Made by a program: the position numbers and the translations under genes
The notes under the pieces: generated by a model
What the model was told of the DNA's origin: nothing
The model's input: only the letters and a program-made list of their open reading frames with translations
Database searches by the model: none
In this document: piece by piece, positions 46,083-57,650 of the stretch
How the letters are laid out: each line of letters starts with the position of its first letter
Numbering within the stretch: position 1 is the stretch's first letter
Assembly: GCF_019279795.1 (NCBI RefSeq)
Contig: NC_056750.1
Span: 826,819,001-826,883,000, forward strand
Source: Protopterus annectens
Taxonomy: Eukaryota; Chordata; Ceratodontiformes; Protopteridae
Length of the DNA: 64,000 nucleotides
Reading direction: 5' to 3'

Positions 46083-48745
46083 GTATAACTGCCCCCACGC
46101 ACAGAGCGGTCACACACATGCAGTGACCAGTACACACTCAGCTGCCATCACAGCTGTCACAGGTGCAGATCCCAGACATACACACCACAGTCTACACTGT
46201 AGCCCTTGAGACATCACCATGTCATTGCTGCAGCAGTACACAGCCATACATTACCACAACACCATGTGACACATGACCAGTGGACTGTACAGAGGTCTAC
46301 AGCAACTGTGCAGGGTACACATGTACTGACAGGGTTCCAACAGGTGTTATGTATTGCAAGTATACCACTATACATGACCAGGTCAGCTCAAGACATACAA
46401 GGGGCCCCGGGTCTTACACAGCTGTGACAGATGAGTGTTGCTGTACACCAACGAACACACATGTTTGGATATGTCAAACATGTGATTGTAGTGGATGTGT
46501 GCATGGACCACACACACAACACGTATGTACATAGTTAAGCCTTTGCTGTCCCCCGTGCAGAACAGTGGCCTAAGCAATCATACGCACGCAAATGGAAGGT
46601 GGGTCCATGTCTGTTGAATGCTCACAGTACAGGAGGTAGCAATGTTGACCGAGGACACATTCCACTGTAGTAGTCGCCCATGACACCCGTGATATCATAC
46701 CACAGTCCATGTGTCATGTATGTCAACACACATGTCCACCAATAGCAGTGCATACAAACATGGCTACAGGGGACACGTAGGACCAACGCACATGTACAAT
46801 CTGTACTGTGCATGCAGCAACCATGCATGTGCAGTGGCAGATGTCCGTAACACAGCTGTGCCTAACTACAACATACAGTCGCAATGCAGCCCAATCATTG
46901 ACACCTGTATATGGTGACATACAGACAGTACAGTTGGTTGTACATCACGTATGGAGGGATCTGTGTACATAAAGTGGTGATCCACCTGTGTAGATGTATG
47001 TGTGCCGGGGATGGCTCACAGGTGTGTCACACGCCACCCTACCATGCCATGTGCAAACAGTACACTATGTCACTGTTACTTGATGGTGATGACTTAACGC
47101 ATACACAGCGGTCAGGTGTAACCAACTGCATGTCACATGACACCTGTATCACTGACATCCTCCCGTGTGCACATAGCCACACAATTGCAAGACATAGCGT
47201 TGGTACACATACTGCGGACAGTACCGCTGCATGTCTATCAAACGGATCATCACATGGCAGGTGTATCATTCCCAGCACTGCCATGTGTGTCCGCTTGTGT
47301 GACCACACATGCCACATATGGTGGGGACTACGTCCCAGATGTAACACATCCCTGTACACCGTTGTAGAGATCTGTACATACTGCAGTGTGGAAAGCATGA
47401 GGTCGGCAGGTGTGGTGCATCACACACATCGGCTGTTCATACACACACATCTGGTCACCACAGTCTGTGTGTGTGTGTATGTATGTATGGCTGTCTGATG
47501 CTTGGTATGAGGGTGTATGCTACCACACTGTGGAAACAGGATCACTAACCCCTCATGGTGATGCAGTCTACTACCCTGTTGATGCCATCGGTCCGAGCCA
47601 TACTGGCTACCTGTGCATGTCCCTTCTCTGTGCCACGTCGTGTGGGTGCAAAGTACTGCGAGGGTGATGACCACATAGGCAAGGGTCCACACATGAACAT
47701 TATGGGGTGTGTTATAGTGCTGTAGACCCCGTGAATGTGGCCATGTTCCTGTACTGTGACAGGTTATTACTGCTACACAGTGTGGCCTCATGCTATCAGG
47801 TGGCCTCTAACGTCATCATTGGCCTCACCGCTGTGTACAACCACTGCACCATGTCAGCATACCTGTAATGTTTCCCGGTATGTATGTCACATCTCTGTCC
47901 ACTGTAGCCTGTTCAACTGACCACATGCTTCAGGTGCAGTATATGTGCGGACATCTGTGTCATGTTCGGACATCTGTGTCATGTTCGACTGTCCAACAGT
48001 CAGGTTGAGGGTACGTTTAGCATGCTGATATTGCCATATGTGCCTGTGAGTACTCCACAGTTACACATGGGGGACTGCAAACACTGCTACTTGTAGGCAC
48101 ATACCAGTACACCATAGGAGGGAACCAGGGCATTACCAACATGCTGTTACTGTTGTCACTGAGACACATACTGTGGACATGTCACAATGCACGCTGCACC
48201 TGGACTACATGGTATGACTGGTGCATGTTGACAGTACACCACTGATGTCACATACACATCTCTCAGTATACACACATGTCCAATGCAACATACACATCCC
48301 TCAATATGCATACACAAGTAATGTTAGATACACCTTTCACTATTCTGTTCACCCTGTGCATCAGACCATATGAGCATATCCCTGCACCGATGGTGTGGAT
48401 GACAGGGATGCAGCACAGGCTTCATCATATGCACAGGGTGATACTGTTTGCCAGGGGCATAGGCTGCTCCAATGGATGACATCATGTGTGCGGGTAAGGG
48501 CCAGTGATTTGAATGGACATGTCTGTTCCGTATGCATGTGGGTGTTGTGGAGCCCTACAGTTGTGTTTGCTGTGTGCGTGTATGTGTGCATACAGTTCTG
48601 TCATTTGTGAGGCCTACAAAAGGGTATTATGGACAGCTCCATATTGTACAGACCAGGTTGTACAGCTCACTGTGACAGGACATGGCCACGTGTCCTGTGC
48701 CTGCCAGGGGTTGCACGGGCACTACCAGGCAGTGGTACAGAATGG
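46083..48745. other. TG/CA-rich sequence without a recognised gene
   Basis: Long overlapping frames (for example 46,911-47,498 plus, 195 codons; 47,420-47,791 minus) occur on both strands, with Cys/His/Thr-rich composition dictated by TGT/CAC words. I find no motif. A direct 22-bp duplication (GTGTCATGTTCG) sits at about 47,957-47,985. Segment 48,375-48,440 resembles 43,108-43,172. Confidence 0.4.
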
Positions 48746-49478
48746 CTACTGTCCGATGACATGGCCACTGGAACCGTGTCCCTGCCGGGAACGTCCAGGG
48801 CCACGTCCACGTGGCCTGCTGTGACCTGGTGTGGACATCGCAGCACCAGCTGCACTGCTACTGCTACCGGCACTATGGGAGCGGCCATGTGAGGTGGCAT
48901 GCCACGGTTGAGGATTCTGACCATGTCTCCCAATCGCCTGTCCAGAACATCAGCAAGCTGCTGTTGAGCACCTGCCAATGCCTGGATGTTGTTGTTTAGG
49001 GTATTGATAGCAGCCCTCTGCAGCCTCTGCCCTTCTCTGTTCTGCCGTTTGGCACGTGCCTGTGCCACCATTACAGTCTGGAACATGCGTCTGGTGATCC
49101 CAGCTGCTGCGCTATGTCCTGCAGGTGCATGTCTGCCAGAGGTCCTCCTACGAGCAGCACCAGTCACATGCCTGTGTGGCACATCTGCAGTCAGTATACT
49201 CCCACCATGGTGTGGAGACGCACCTTCTGTAGCCACCACATGTTCCTGTTCAATTCTAACAAACGCTGACTGTCCTTCCTCTATGGCCACTGTAGATGTG
49301 GTATGTGTTGGCAGCTGAACTGTGTGTGGGGAAAAGGGGGACATAGCTGGGATGGCAACCGTTGGCACAGATTCCGCCCCTGACATCCCTGCCTGTACCT
49401 CGTGCATATGTTCATCACTGCTAGCATCTGTGGGGACACTATCAGATGGACCGCAGGAGGGTAACACACCTACATCAC
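48746..49478 (-). CDS. Harbinger Myb/SANT-like protein, exon 3 (C-terminal region)
   Basis: Exon 3 opens after a clean 3' splice site on the minus strand (TTTCTTTGCATTCACAG) and continues the phase 1 codon as GDVGVLPSCGPSD. It encodes an acidic/Ser-Thr-rich linker, then GAARRRTSGRHAPAGHS. A predicted coiled coil follows (FQTVMVAQARAKRQNREGQR to QQQLADVLDRRLGDMVRILN), the usual dimerisation part of Harbinger Myb-like proteins. After LNRGMPPHMAAP the main frame runs on to 48,667. A second frame instead gives SSSSAAGAAMSTPGHSRPRG then RGPGRSR and stops at 48,746. That basic, Ser/Gly-rich tail looks like the authentic end with a nuclear localisation stretch, so a frameshift probably lies between about 48,870 and 48,905. 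I give the shorter end; this choice is an inference. Confidence 0.75.
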
Positions 49479-51172
49479 CTGTGAATGCAAAGAAATACTC
49501 TACATTACAATAGACACACACACTGACACACACACTGACACACCAACACACACACTGACACACCATGCATGTGAGATGACAGATGGCATGCAGCATGCTT
49601 GTGATACAGCTGACAGCATGCAGCACAGACATCAATAGTGTTTGTAAGCATACCCCCTGGAATGCACACTACAGTAGGCAGGTGTCATATCATTATCCAT
49701 GCAATTCACACAATCATGGTAGTATGCATGCATCCCCGTGATACACCATGTGGACCAGAACAGGATAACAGTACACATGGCTGACGTGACCTTGACATGT
49801 ACTCTGCTGACATGTTCATTAACATGCATGCATGCCTGACACAATGGTGTTGTGACACATGTACAGCATCATACTGGGTATCACATTGCGGTGTTGTCCA
49901 TATGCCCTACAGATAGAATGCATGTTGAGCAAATGTGCATGGGCATGGTAGGGTTCTGGGCCGTCTACATTGCTTTACAGTGTGATGTAAAGACACTGCC
50001 ATTGCATGGCATCATGAGGCGTCTATATTGCTAAACAGTGCATGTTATGTACACATTGCATACTCAGAACTGCATGCATACCCATGACATACCTGTGGAT
50101 TGTGACCTACGATGCTGAGGTGTATACACACCCAACCATGCTGTGTCATGTGACAGGTCACTGGAGGACATACAGATGACACCCCTGCACGATGACTACA
50201 GAGTGTTAACTGCCTGGCAACCATGTCCACACATAGCGGACCTGTCATGTCACCATTTCCCACATGACATTGATGTACCACGCATACATGGTGCACAGCT
50301 AACAGTGATGTCCTACGGCAGGGGGGAAAAGTACAGTTTCTGTGGCCTGGTGTCACTGTCAGTGGAATCTGTGAAGGTGACTACCGTCATGCTATGACAC
50401 AGACATCATGTTCAACACATCTTATGAGGTACATGTCACTGACACCTCCACTAGCTGTGCAAAGGCATTTATGATGTGCAGCGTACCACATCATCTGTAC
50501 AATCGGTCTAGTACGGCTGTACTTGGACCATGTGTGGACAAAGTGGGACAGGGTGTATCCACATCCCGTCTTCTGTGTGGCTACATGTCTCTGGCCATCC
50601 CCCATGGCCATGTGTGCACATGTGATGGTCATGTATGTGATGGCTGTCTATCACACATGTCTGTGTTGTCCCATATGACATACACCCATAGATGTTGGTT
50701 ATGTCACCATCCACAGGGCTATGCAGACAACAGGTGTATGTGTGGTATGTGGGGTATGGGTTATGGGAAATTGTGACAATATTGCAACCAAAGCGCTACG
50801 TGTCTCAGACATGTCGGATGGAACATCACAATGTGTGAAACCATTGCAGGGGCATATAACACAAGATGCCTGTGGCCTGCCCATATCACTGCTCACTGTG
50901 CGGTACTGGTTTGTGTACCACACATGTTGTTCCACTGTATAGTACATATGCCTCCATTGTAGAACACCTCCACCATTGTATGCACAGCTGGACACACATG
51001 TAGCAATGACAACTGTTGTAGTTTCCTGTCTGTGTATTATTTCAGTTGTATATATTGCACATGGGTGGCTTGTGTGGATGATGGGTGATGCGACCTGTAT
51101 ATCCATGTATTAACTGGCCACATGGTGAATAGATCTATGCTTTGACATGCCTGATACTGATGATAGACTCAC
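49479..51172 (-). other. Intron 2 of the Harbinger Myb-like gene
   Basis: It is bounded by GTGAGT at 51,172-51,167 and CACAG at its end. It has no recognised gene; plus-strand frames at 50,143-50,397 and 50,408-50,776 are weakly reminiscent of LINE reverse transcriptase (KAFMMCSVPHHL), but I do not call them. A TGACACACACAC-type short repeat lies at 49,512-49,565. Confidence 0.6.
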
Positions 51173-51211
51173 CTGCAATGGACTCTTGTCTGTGCGGCAC
51201 GCCAGAGGTAC
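51173..51211 (-). CDS. Harbinger Myb/SANT-like protein, exon 2 (39-nt micro-exon)
   Basis: The minus strand shows a pyrimidine-rich acceptor TGTGTCATCCTATACAG, 39 bases encoding G-TSGVPHRQESIA-G, and the donor GTGAGT. With exon 1 ending after the first base of a codon, 39 nt (13 codons) keeps phase 1 on both sides, so the exon can be included or skipped without changing frame. The peptide is hydrophilic and would join the DNA-binding domain to the C-terminal region. Its CpG-containing sequence (GGCGTGCCGC) stands out from the intron. The join is a prediction from splice signals and phase only. Confidence 0.65.
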
Positions 51212-51753
51212 CTGTATAGGATGACACAGCAGTATGAACATTATCCATGACTGTATGACAGCCACAGGGTGCACAGTGCAGATTAACACATTCGCCTGTA
51301 CAATAGCATATAGTCAGCACATGTGTGCATACCATACCTCTCAACCTCTTAGAACAATAAATGTGGACAAAGCCTACTGTGATGGGGGACATATAGGGAC
51401 AACTGTGACATATTGCTCTTTCTAACCTGGATATTTGATAGACCAATAGGTTTGCATGCACATGGGTTTGCAACAGAATGTGCAGTCGTAAACACAACTG
51501 TATGTCATCATGTAATGACTCCATTCCTCAGCTATTTGCCAGAAAGGGACAGATATTAAGGGGAACACACCGACAATATGAGGCAGACATCTGGACATCC
51601 TGCAAATACCCATACAGGGAGGTATGGTGCATACACAGGGTAGCATAAAGCATGTGTGTCCACATACCTTGCATATGTTGTTACATTACATGATGTACAC
51701 TGACACATGCACGTACGTGGGATATACTGGCCATATGTTCAGTACTGACTTAC
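51212..51753 (-). other. Intron 1 of the Harbinger Myb-like gene, with an R-family piece
   Basis: It runs from GTAAGT at 51,753-51,748 to TATACAG. The R-family fragment at 51,325-51,422 lies inside it. Confidence 0.6.
51325..51422 (-). repeat. R-family fragment, copy f (inverted)
   Basis: CCATACCTCTCAACCTCTTAG, AAAGCCTACTGTGATGGGGG, ACATATAGGGACAACTGTG and ATTGCTC are the reverse complement of the 3' end of copy b with its blocks in the same order. Confidence 0.75.
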
Positions 51754-52164
51754 CAGGCAACTCCAGGCTCATTGGTTGGGAGACACCCACCTCCACAATG
51801 GCAGCTACTGTTTGTGGGGGCTGTTCCGAGGGTGTTCCCAGACTGGCCAGTAGCTCCTCTGTGTGTGTGTGAGTGGAGGCTGGGTTGGTGGCCCACCACC
51901 CGTACCACCTTGTTCCTTGGCGATTGCAGTGGCACGCTGTTTTGCATGACGTATGAGGTCCGTGCAGTGTCTGCACACCTGCTGGTAGGTGCGGTTGTGG
52001 CCGCCCACTTCGTTGACCCTCCTGCAAAGATCCTGCCACAGGTCATCCCGCTGCTGTGCATGCTGTAGCACGTGGCTAAATAACACCTCGTAGTTCTCAT
52101 GGAGGTACGGTATTACGACATTATCCTCCTGTCGGCTATATGCTGGTAGGCGTGTACGTGGCAT
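51754..52164 (-). CDS. Harbinger Myb/SANT-like DNA-binding protein, exon 1
   Basis: The chosen start gives MPRTRLPAYSRQEDNVVIPY. Residues 5-80 form a Myb/SANT-like three-helix domain of the NAIF1/Myb_DNA-bind_5 type. Its blocks are YSRQED...YLHENYEVLF, RDDLWQDLCRRVNEVGG, and NRTYQQVCRHCTDLIRHAKQ, where the tryptophan and the R-T-xx-QV-xx-xxx-DL third helix are the usual landmarks. In Harbinger transposons this second protein binds DNA near the terminal repeats and helps nuclear import of the transposase. The frame is lost in a short (CA)n run near 51,860-51,871. Past it the other frame continues EELLASLGTPSEQPPQTVAA to LELP, where GTAAGT forms a strong donor. The exon is 411 nt where phase 1 needs 3n+1, consistent with one extra CA dinucleotide. 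So this copy probably makes only a truncated protein. Confidence 0.82.
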
Positions 52165-55100
52165 TATCTGTAAGACATGATGAAGGTGACGGGTCACATT
52201 TACAGACGTACAGTGATACTGCTGCGCATACATTCTAGTACATTCGCACAGTTATCTTTGCAAATCAACATGACACTAACACGACTGGCATGTATGTGTC
52301 CCACACATGTAACACCCAGTATGCATTGGATATCATCCCCATATATGTGTGTCACCTCATTAGTGTTCCTCCTGCATGTGACGTCAGTCTCCATGTGGAC
52401 ATGTCTGTTTGCATGCACTGGTGTTCTTACCTGTCTACCCATGCCTGATGTATCCACGGTAATGCTGTTGACCTAGATGCTGTGGATATGTCACATATCA
52501 ACACAGACACAGCCTTACTGGACTTGGCCAGTGACAATGCACCAAGTACGCATGGAAACCTGTACATGCATCTGTTTTTCCATAGACATGTACACTGCAC
52601 AGCTGTTCAACATCCTGCCATGGATCACCTGTGTTGTACAGTGATAGACATGGGACAATGGCTAGTCGGACGTCATTCACAGGTAAGGTTATCGGCTATG
52701 GCATGTACGGGCTTGGTTTCCTAGCTGTATCCGACACCCATTATGCCGCCACGAGGGGCATCAGTGACACATTACTGATCCAGATAGATGATACTACATC
52801 TACCATATGGCCATCACACCATGTATGGCAGGGATGATATATGTAGCTATGTGGACAGGGTTGCATGGTATGGCAGGAGTATGTCACAGGTATGGCACAG
52901 GGATCTGTCCAGCATGTGGCCATCCTAGTCATAGGACGGTGGTTGTCCATGACGTATGTCTTTCAGATCAGGCTATGGACATGCAGCATGTCTAACAGCA
53001 TAGTGTGGCATATGTCTGTATGCAAGGTGGATAGCATGCTGCATACTGGAGGTGAGTATTCTGGAGGCTGGTATCGGCCATCCACGCATGGGCCCTACTC
53101 CTGGAGGGTGATGTGTATTCCAATACTGGTCACACGGTTGCTGTGTATGCCTGTTCAATGATCTCCGTGCTCATAGATACCACCCTGTCATGTCATGGAT
53201 ACCTCGGATGACTACCTAAAGGGCCAGGGAGATGTCTGCAGCTCAGGGAGGTGTACTACACTACACCATCCCTAACACAGTGTCCATACTGTTGACCACA
53301 GCCTAGGTGTTTCTTAATGGGTACGGGGGTATTCCCCTAGTGGTGTCATTGCTGATATTGTCCACCAGAATGTGCACATATGTCACACACATCACACACA
53401 CACACAGCACATTCTGTATGTTGTTCACAACACTGTGACAACAATTGCCCATAAGTCATGGCCATTCACATCACATACACAGATGGCTGACATTTGTCTG
53501 TGTGGTATGGGTTACAATGCGGGTGGGGTACAACACATTAACCCTGGTTTACTGTAGCTGACACCGTGTGATATGCGCACGTCACTGTAGCCCCTTTGGT
53601 AGTTGTGATTCTGTCAACAGGCCACTAGTAGAACACTCCTGTGACATACACAGGCATCTGTATCCAAACATCCATACTGTCTTGTACATCTGTACCGCTA
53701 ACATCTACATTGATAATGGTTCATGGACCTGTAGACCATACCCGGCAGTGTTCTGATGCGGTGCCACCAATCATGACTGTTGTCAACACTTGTGAGTTGA
53801 TAGTATACAACGCCCTATCTGTAATGTATGGGCATGCTTAGCACTTGTTCAGAGCTTCTTGACACGTTATGAGCTGCTGCTTAGTTTAGCACCCATTTCA
53901 CACCAGTCCTCACAGGTACACTGTCTGTCCATACATTTCCAGCTTGATAACTGTACAACAGCTGTCATACACACATCACTCACATACCTCATGAGACATG
54001 ATGGTTTCTATGGCCTGTCCACCTGCCACGCACCACTTATATACAGGCATGTCCAACTGGCATGTACCAGTGCTATTGCCTATCACTATGATGACTATGT
54101 TGTACATGTGGCAATAGAGCTATTCTCATGTCCACAGTCAATGCACACCTCCCAACATACAACAGTACAGCCTGTGGGGGATGCACATATGCAGCCCTGC
54201 TGGGGGTTATACTGTCACCAACCCTGATTGCACCTGACAGTCATGTGGGGTTGTGCAACATTGGCAATGCACCCCACACATCACATGGTCCCACCTGATC
54301 CCCACCACAGGCCACACATACGGAGACATCCTGTACAGTACCCCTCCATACTCTATGTGGGCACCGACAACAGCCCACATCGCCAAACACGACCACACCA
54401 ACCTATAGCCCACAGACACGTGTGCCCATCACATACAGCCAATAGGGTGTCATAACATACACAACACACCTGTCTTAGGTGACTGTCAGCAGTCACACTG
54501 CTGTTCCACTCAGCAGGCTACACAAGGCGATAGTCACTTATATCCTGCTGTCCAGTAACTGGTTCTGCAACATAACCTATGCACACATGCCACAAGTCAG
54601 CAGGTACGATGTGACTTCCCTTCCATGTTTGTGTGACTGAAGTTGTCACTCGGGGCACGTGCAGATACATGCAGTAGGCCACCAGTGTTGTCGCCCTGAT
54701 GGTGTGGTCCACGCCCTGGGAAGCATTTTGCGGTCATCCGGACCTGTTACCACTGTACTACGAACGACCGTGTCACTCCCAACAGTTGTCCATGCTTCTG
54801 CTGCCATTCCACAGGCATCTAGTATACGTCCACTTTGACAGACCCGGCCAAACAACATGATGCTGTGGCACAGTTGACCTGCACCTGTCAGCCATGGGAA
54901 TATGGATCACATGTTGGACTCTTGCTGCTTTTATACTGCCTGTCTTGCACAGTGCCCACTAACAGTCACCACCAGAACGGGAACTGGCTAGCGAAGCATG
55001 TGGTCATGTCACACAATGCTTGACATCATCCTCTGTGACGCATGCAGGCAAGGCACACCTGATACTGCACCACTGCAATATCTCTGCAGTGACTGGGACC

Positions 55101-55789
55101 TGCCTCTTGGCTCTGTGGGGCACACCTGCAATGACTGGGTATAGACAGACAGTACCTCACAGGCACGTACCTGGACTGGCACACCCACAGCTGAGGTGTT
55201 CCCATATTCCACTATGCTGTACACACATCCCGGCTGGTTACTTCGCACAATGCATCACAGGTGCTCCACGTGCATATAACTGTGTCCGGAACTACTGCTG
55301 CTAGTAATGTGAGACTGACAGTAACCCACACTTAACTGTGATAGCCGCACATGTACTGACACATTAGGCGTACACTGTGCATGAGTCATAACCTCCGCTC
55401 AGATGGTTCGACACATACACCACTTCCAAGACCAACAGTATCCTTGACATGGACACTACCAACATGTGACTGCTGTTCCATACCTGCAGTTATCCCCTCA
55501 TTGGTGGAATCCAAACTTCTGCTACCCACCCTGGCACCACACACTTCACGGCATACACAGTAGATGAGTACTACAACACCAACTACAGATGTCGTATGAC
55601 AGTGGTAGTTGTTGTCGTGACACACGTGCAAGTGGACAATGCACATGCAAATGCGGAGACATACCCCAGTGCACTTCAATAGCATGTACACGACAATGTG
55701 GTTCATGCTATTCCACACAGAGCCATGCTGGTATTGCAGACGACACTCTGGGGGTGCAGTCCCACGGGCATACTTTACAATAACACATG
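52165..55789. other. TG/CA-rich sequence, probably including decayed LINE 5' sequence
   Basis: The Myb gene's upstream region would lie at its left. Frames at 53,641-54,227 (+) are open for some distance but show no secure endonuclease motif, although the LINE that starts at 55,790 would be expected to have its endonuclease here. No TATA box or other promoter was assigned. Confidence 0.35.
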
Positions 55790-57650
55790 GAGGCTGTTAC
55801 ACAGTGGTGTACATTCCCATGAGCGGGGTGACACACTGGTCAGCCTCGGTAGGGCCACAGGATCCCACATCACATACACCATAACTAGCTACGTACACAT
55901 TACTGCGACACATTCCGAGATGTACCACAAGGCATTATGGTGGTATGTCGGTAGTCGTATGCAATACCCACATCTGCTCACACATACAGCTGTCACTCTG
56001 GAACATGACAGTAACAGGTGATGTTGGCAACATGCTGTCTGATGGCTTCATTGCTAACATTACACCCTCTCACTCCCTGCAGGGCCACATTCCTTGCAGG
56101 TACATTGCGGTGTACCTGCAGTCACACCTACACAGTTCTGACCTGCACTCTATATGTCCTAGGACACAGGCCCCTTGTCACCCTGCAATATCCCAGATTG
56201 TGATGTCCACAGAACTCTGAACAGCATGTCTCCCCACTGGGACACCATATTCAGTAATAGCCTTGTACCAGACATTGTGGCCCCTGACTGGCACACAGCG
56301 ACAGTAACACTCCTCACAGGTGGCGCCACACTGTACAACTGGGACTATTGCCCTACACACCTCACTGGACTGTTATGCACGGCTATAGGGCACATCATCA
56401 TGGACATCATTCGTCGAGTCTTTGTTGTGCTCCATTCCTTTGATGCCAGCTGGGTTGGTCTTGTTGGGGCCACAGCATGCCTCTTACACCTGTTGAACAC
56501 CTTTCCTACAGTTGCCAGAGTAGTTGATGATAACACGGGTGTCCACACAGCCTGCATTGTCCTCTCGCCGCCATTCAGCACCGTTCTCCATTCTGGTATT
56601 GATTACATACACATCCACCTGCACATCACAACCTATGTCTCCGGATGTTATGCAATGTGGCTAATGGACGGGACACACACACTGAGGGTGGCATACCATA
56701 TCACATACTGCAATTCAGTTACACTTGGCTTACCACAGTCCTCAGTCATGGGGCCCTCATGTTCGGTATATGCTTTCCTGAGGTACAGGCTACTACTGAG
56801 GGGACTTCCCTGCCTAGCTTTACAGACCACTGCATACCCAGTGCCATTGTTGCTCCACCAGCTGATACAGACCCCATCCATATGGGTGACACTATGACAG
56901 ATACTGATATGAACATCATGGCCTCTACCTGCATGACACTTGGTGTGAACATCACCTTTGCAGTACACCATCCTCCCACTCGTTATCACATAGGTGTTAG
57001 TCCCCTACATACATGTTGCATTGTACATGTTTGTAAGACACATGTATGTCGCACACACTCCTGTGATTACCACATTGCCACTGTGGCATGGATATCCTTC
57101 TGCGTGTTCACACATGTCTGTACTGGGTGTGTAGCTGGTACATAGGCACCCATTGTACCTCTGAACACCGGACGTATGCACACATCCATGGGTACAACAC
57201 CCCGTGTAGGGTGTACCTTACACAACAGCTTTACATAACCCAACATTAAAACGCCATGATGTTTATTGAGCTACAACTGTTACTGTATGCGGCTTATGTA
57301 CAGATACCACGTCTGTACACATTTGCAGACTACATACTCAGGGGTGACGTCTGCTGCAAAGACAGGGCCCATGTCTGCAAATATGTTTATGGATATACTC
57401 CGCATACACGACTTACACAATAGCCACTATGACCATGATGTTCATGGATATGTGCACACACGCGACTGTGTGTGGCATGTGCTTGGGCGTTGCATTCCCA
57501 GACCGGACACTCACCATGCTTTGGGACATGATTCCTATGTACAACACACATGGACAGTCAGTAGCAGTGTTCATGTGATACCTCGCTTGCTGGATGGTGG
57601 ACACATGTACGCCAGGGATCACTGCAGTGGCTGTACTGGGCAGTGATGCA
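55790..57650 (+). mobile_element. Decayed CR1-type LINE, reverse transcriptase to C-terminus
   Basis: Frames in order give YHKALWWYVGSRM (NPKAFWxYVRSR), VTGDVGNMLSDGFIANI (VTDxxxKADLLNxYFASVF), and NSLVPDIVAPDWHTATVTLL then CPTHLTGLLCTAIGHIIMDI (P.DWRTANVTPL, NYRPISLTSxxCKxMExII). Next come VDDNTGVHTACIVLSPPFST (YLDLSKAFDT, catalytic Asp lost), NSVTLGLPQSSVMGPSCSV (VTSGVPQGSVLGPLLF), and TRYHIGVSPLHTC (the YxIG...L block). The C-terminal THHALGHD and HTWTVSSSVHVIPRLLDG (TRGHDLKL, RxxxFxxRVVxxWN) close the order. One frame change occurs near 56,760, and stops lie at 57,143, 57,236 and 57,254. Sites that should be CpG-bearing codons read TG or CA, so decay fits long methylation-driven C-to-T change. 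It sits between the two Harbinger genes in opposite orientation. Confidence 0.8.

Noticed and set aside
46911..47498. 195-codon Cys/His-rich plus-strand open frame
   Set aside because: Composition reflects TGT/CAC words; no ordered zinc-binding pattern, and a comparable frame lies antisense.
50143..50800. Possible LINE reverse transcriptase (KAFMMCSVPHHL) inside intron 2
   Set aside because: Only one motif-like block is seen and the spacing inside it is wrong; other expected blocks are missing.
56175..56897. 240-codon plus-strand open frame as a possible new gene
   Set aside because: Its residues align in order with CR1 reverse transcriptase motifs, so it is a decayed LINE.
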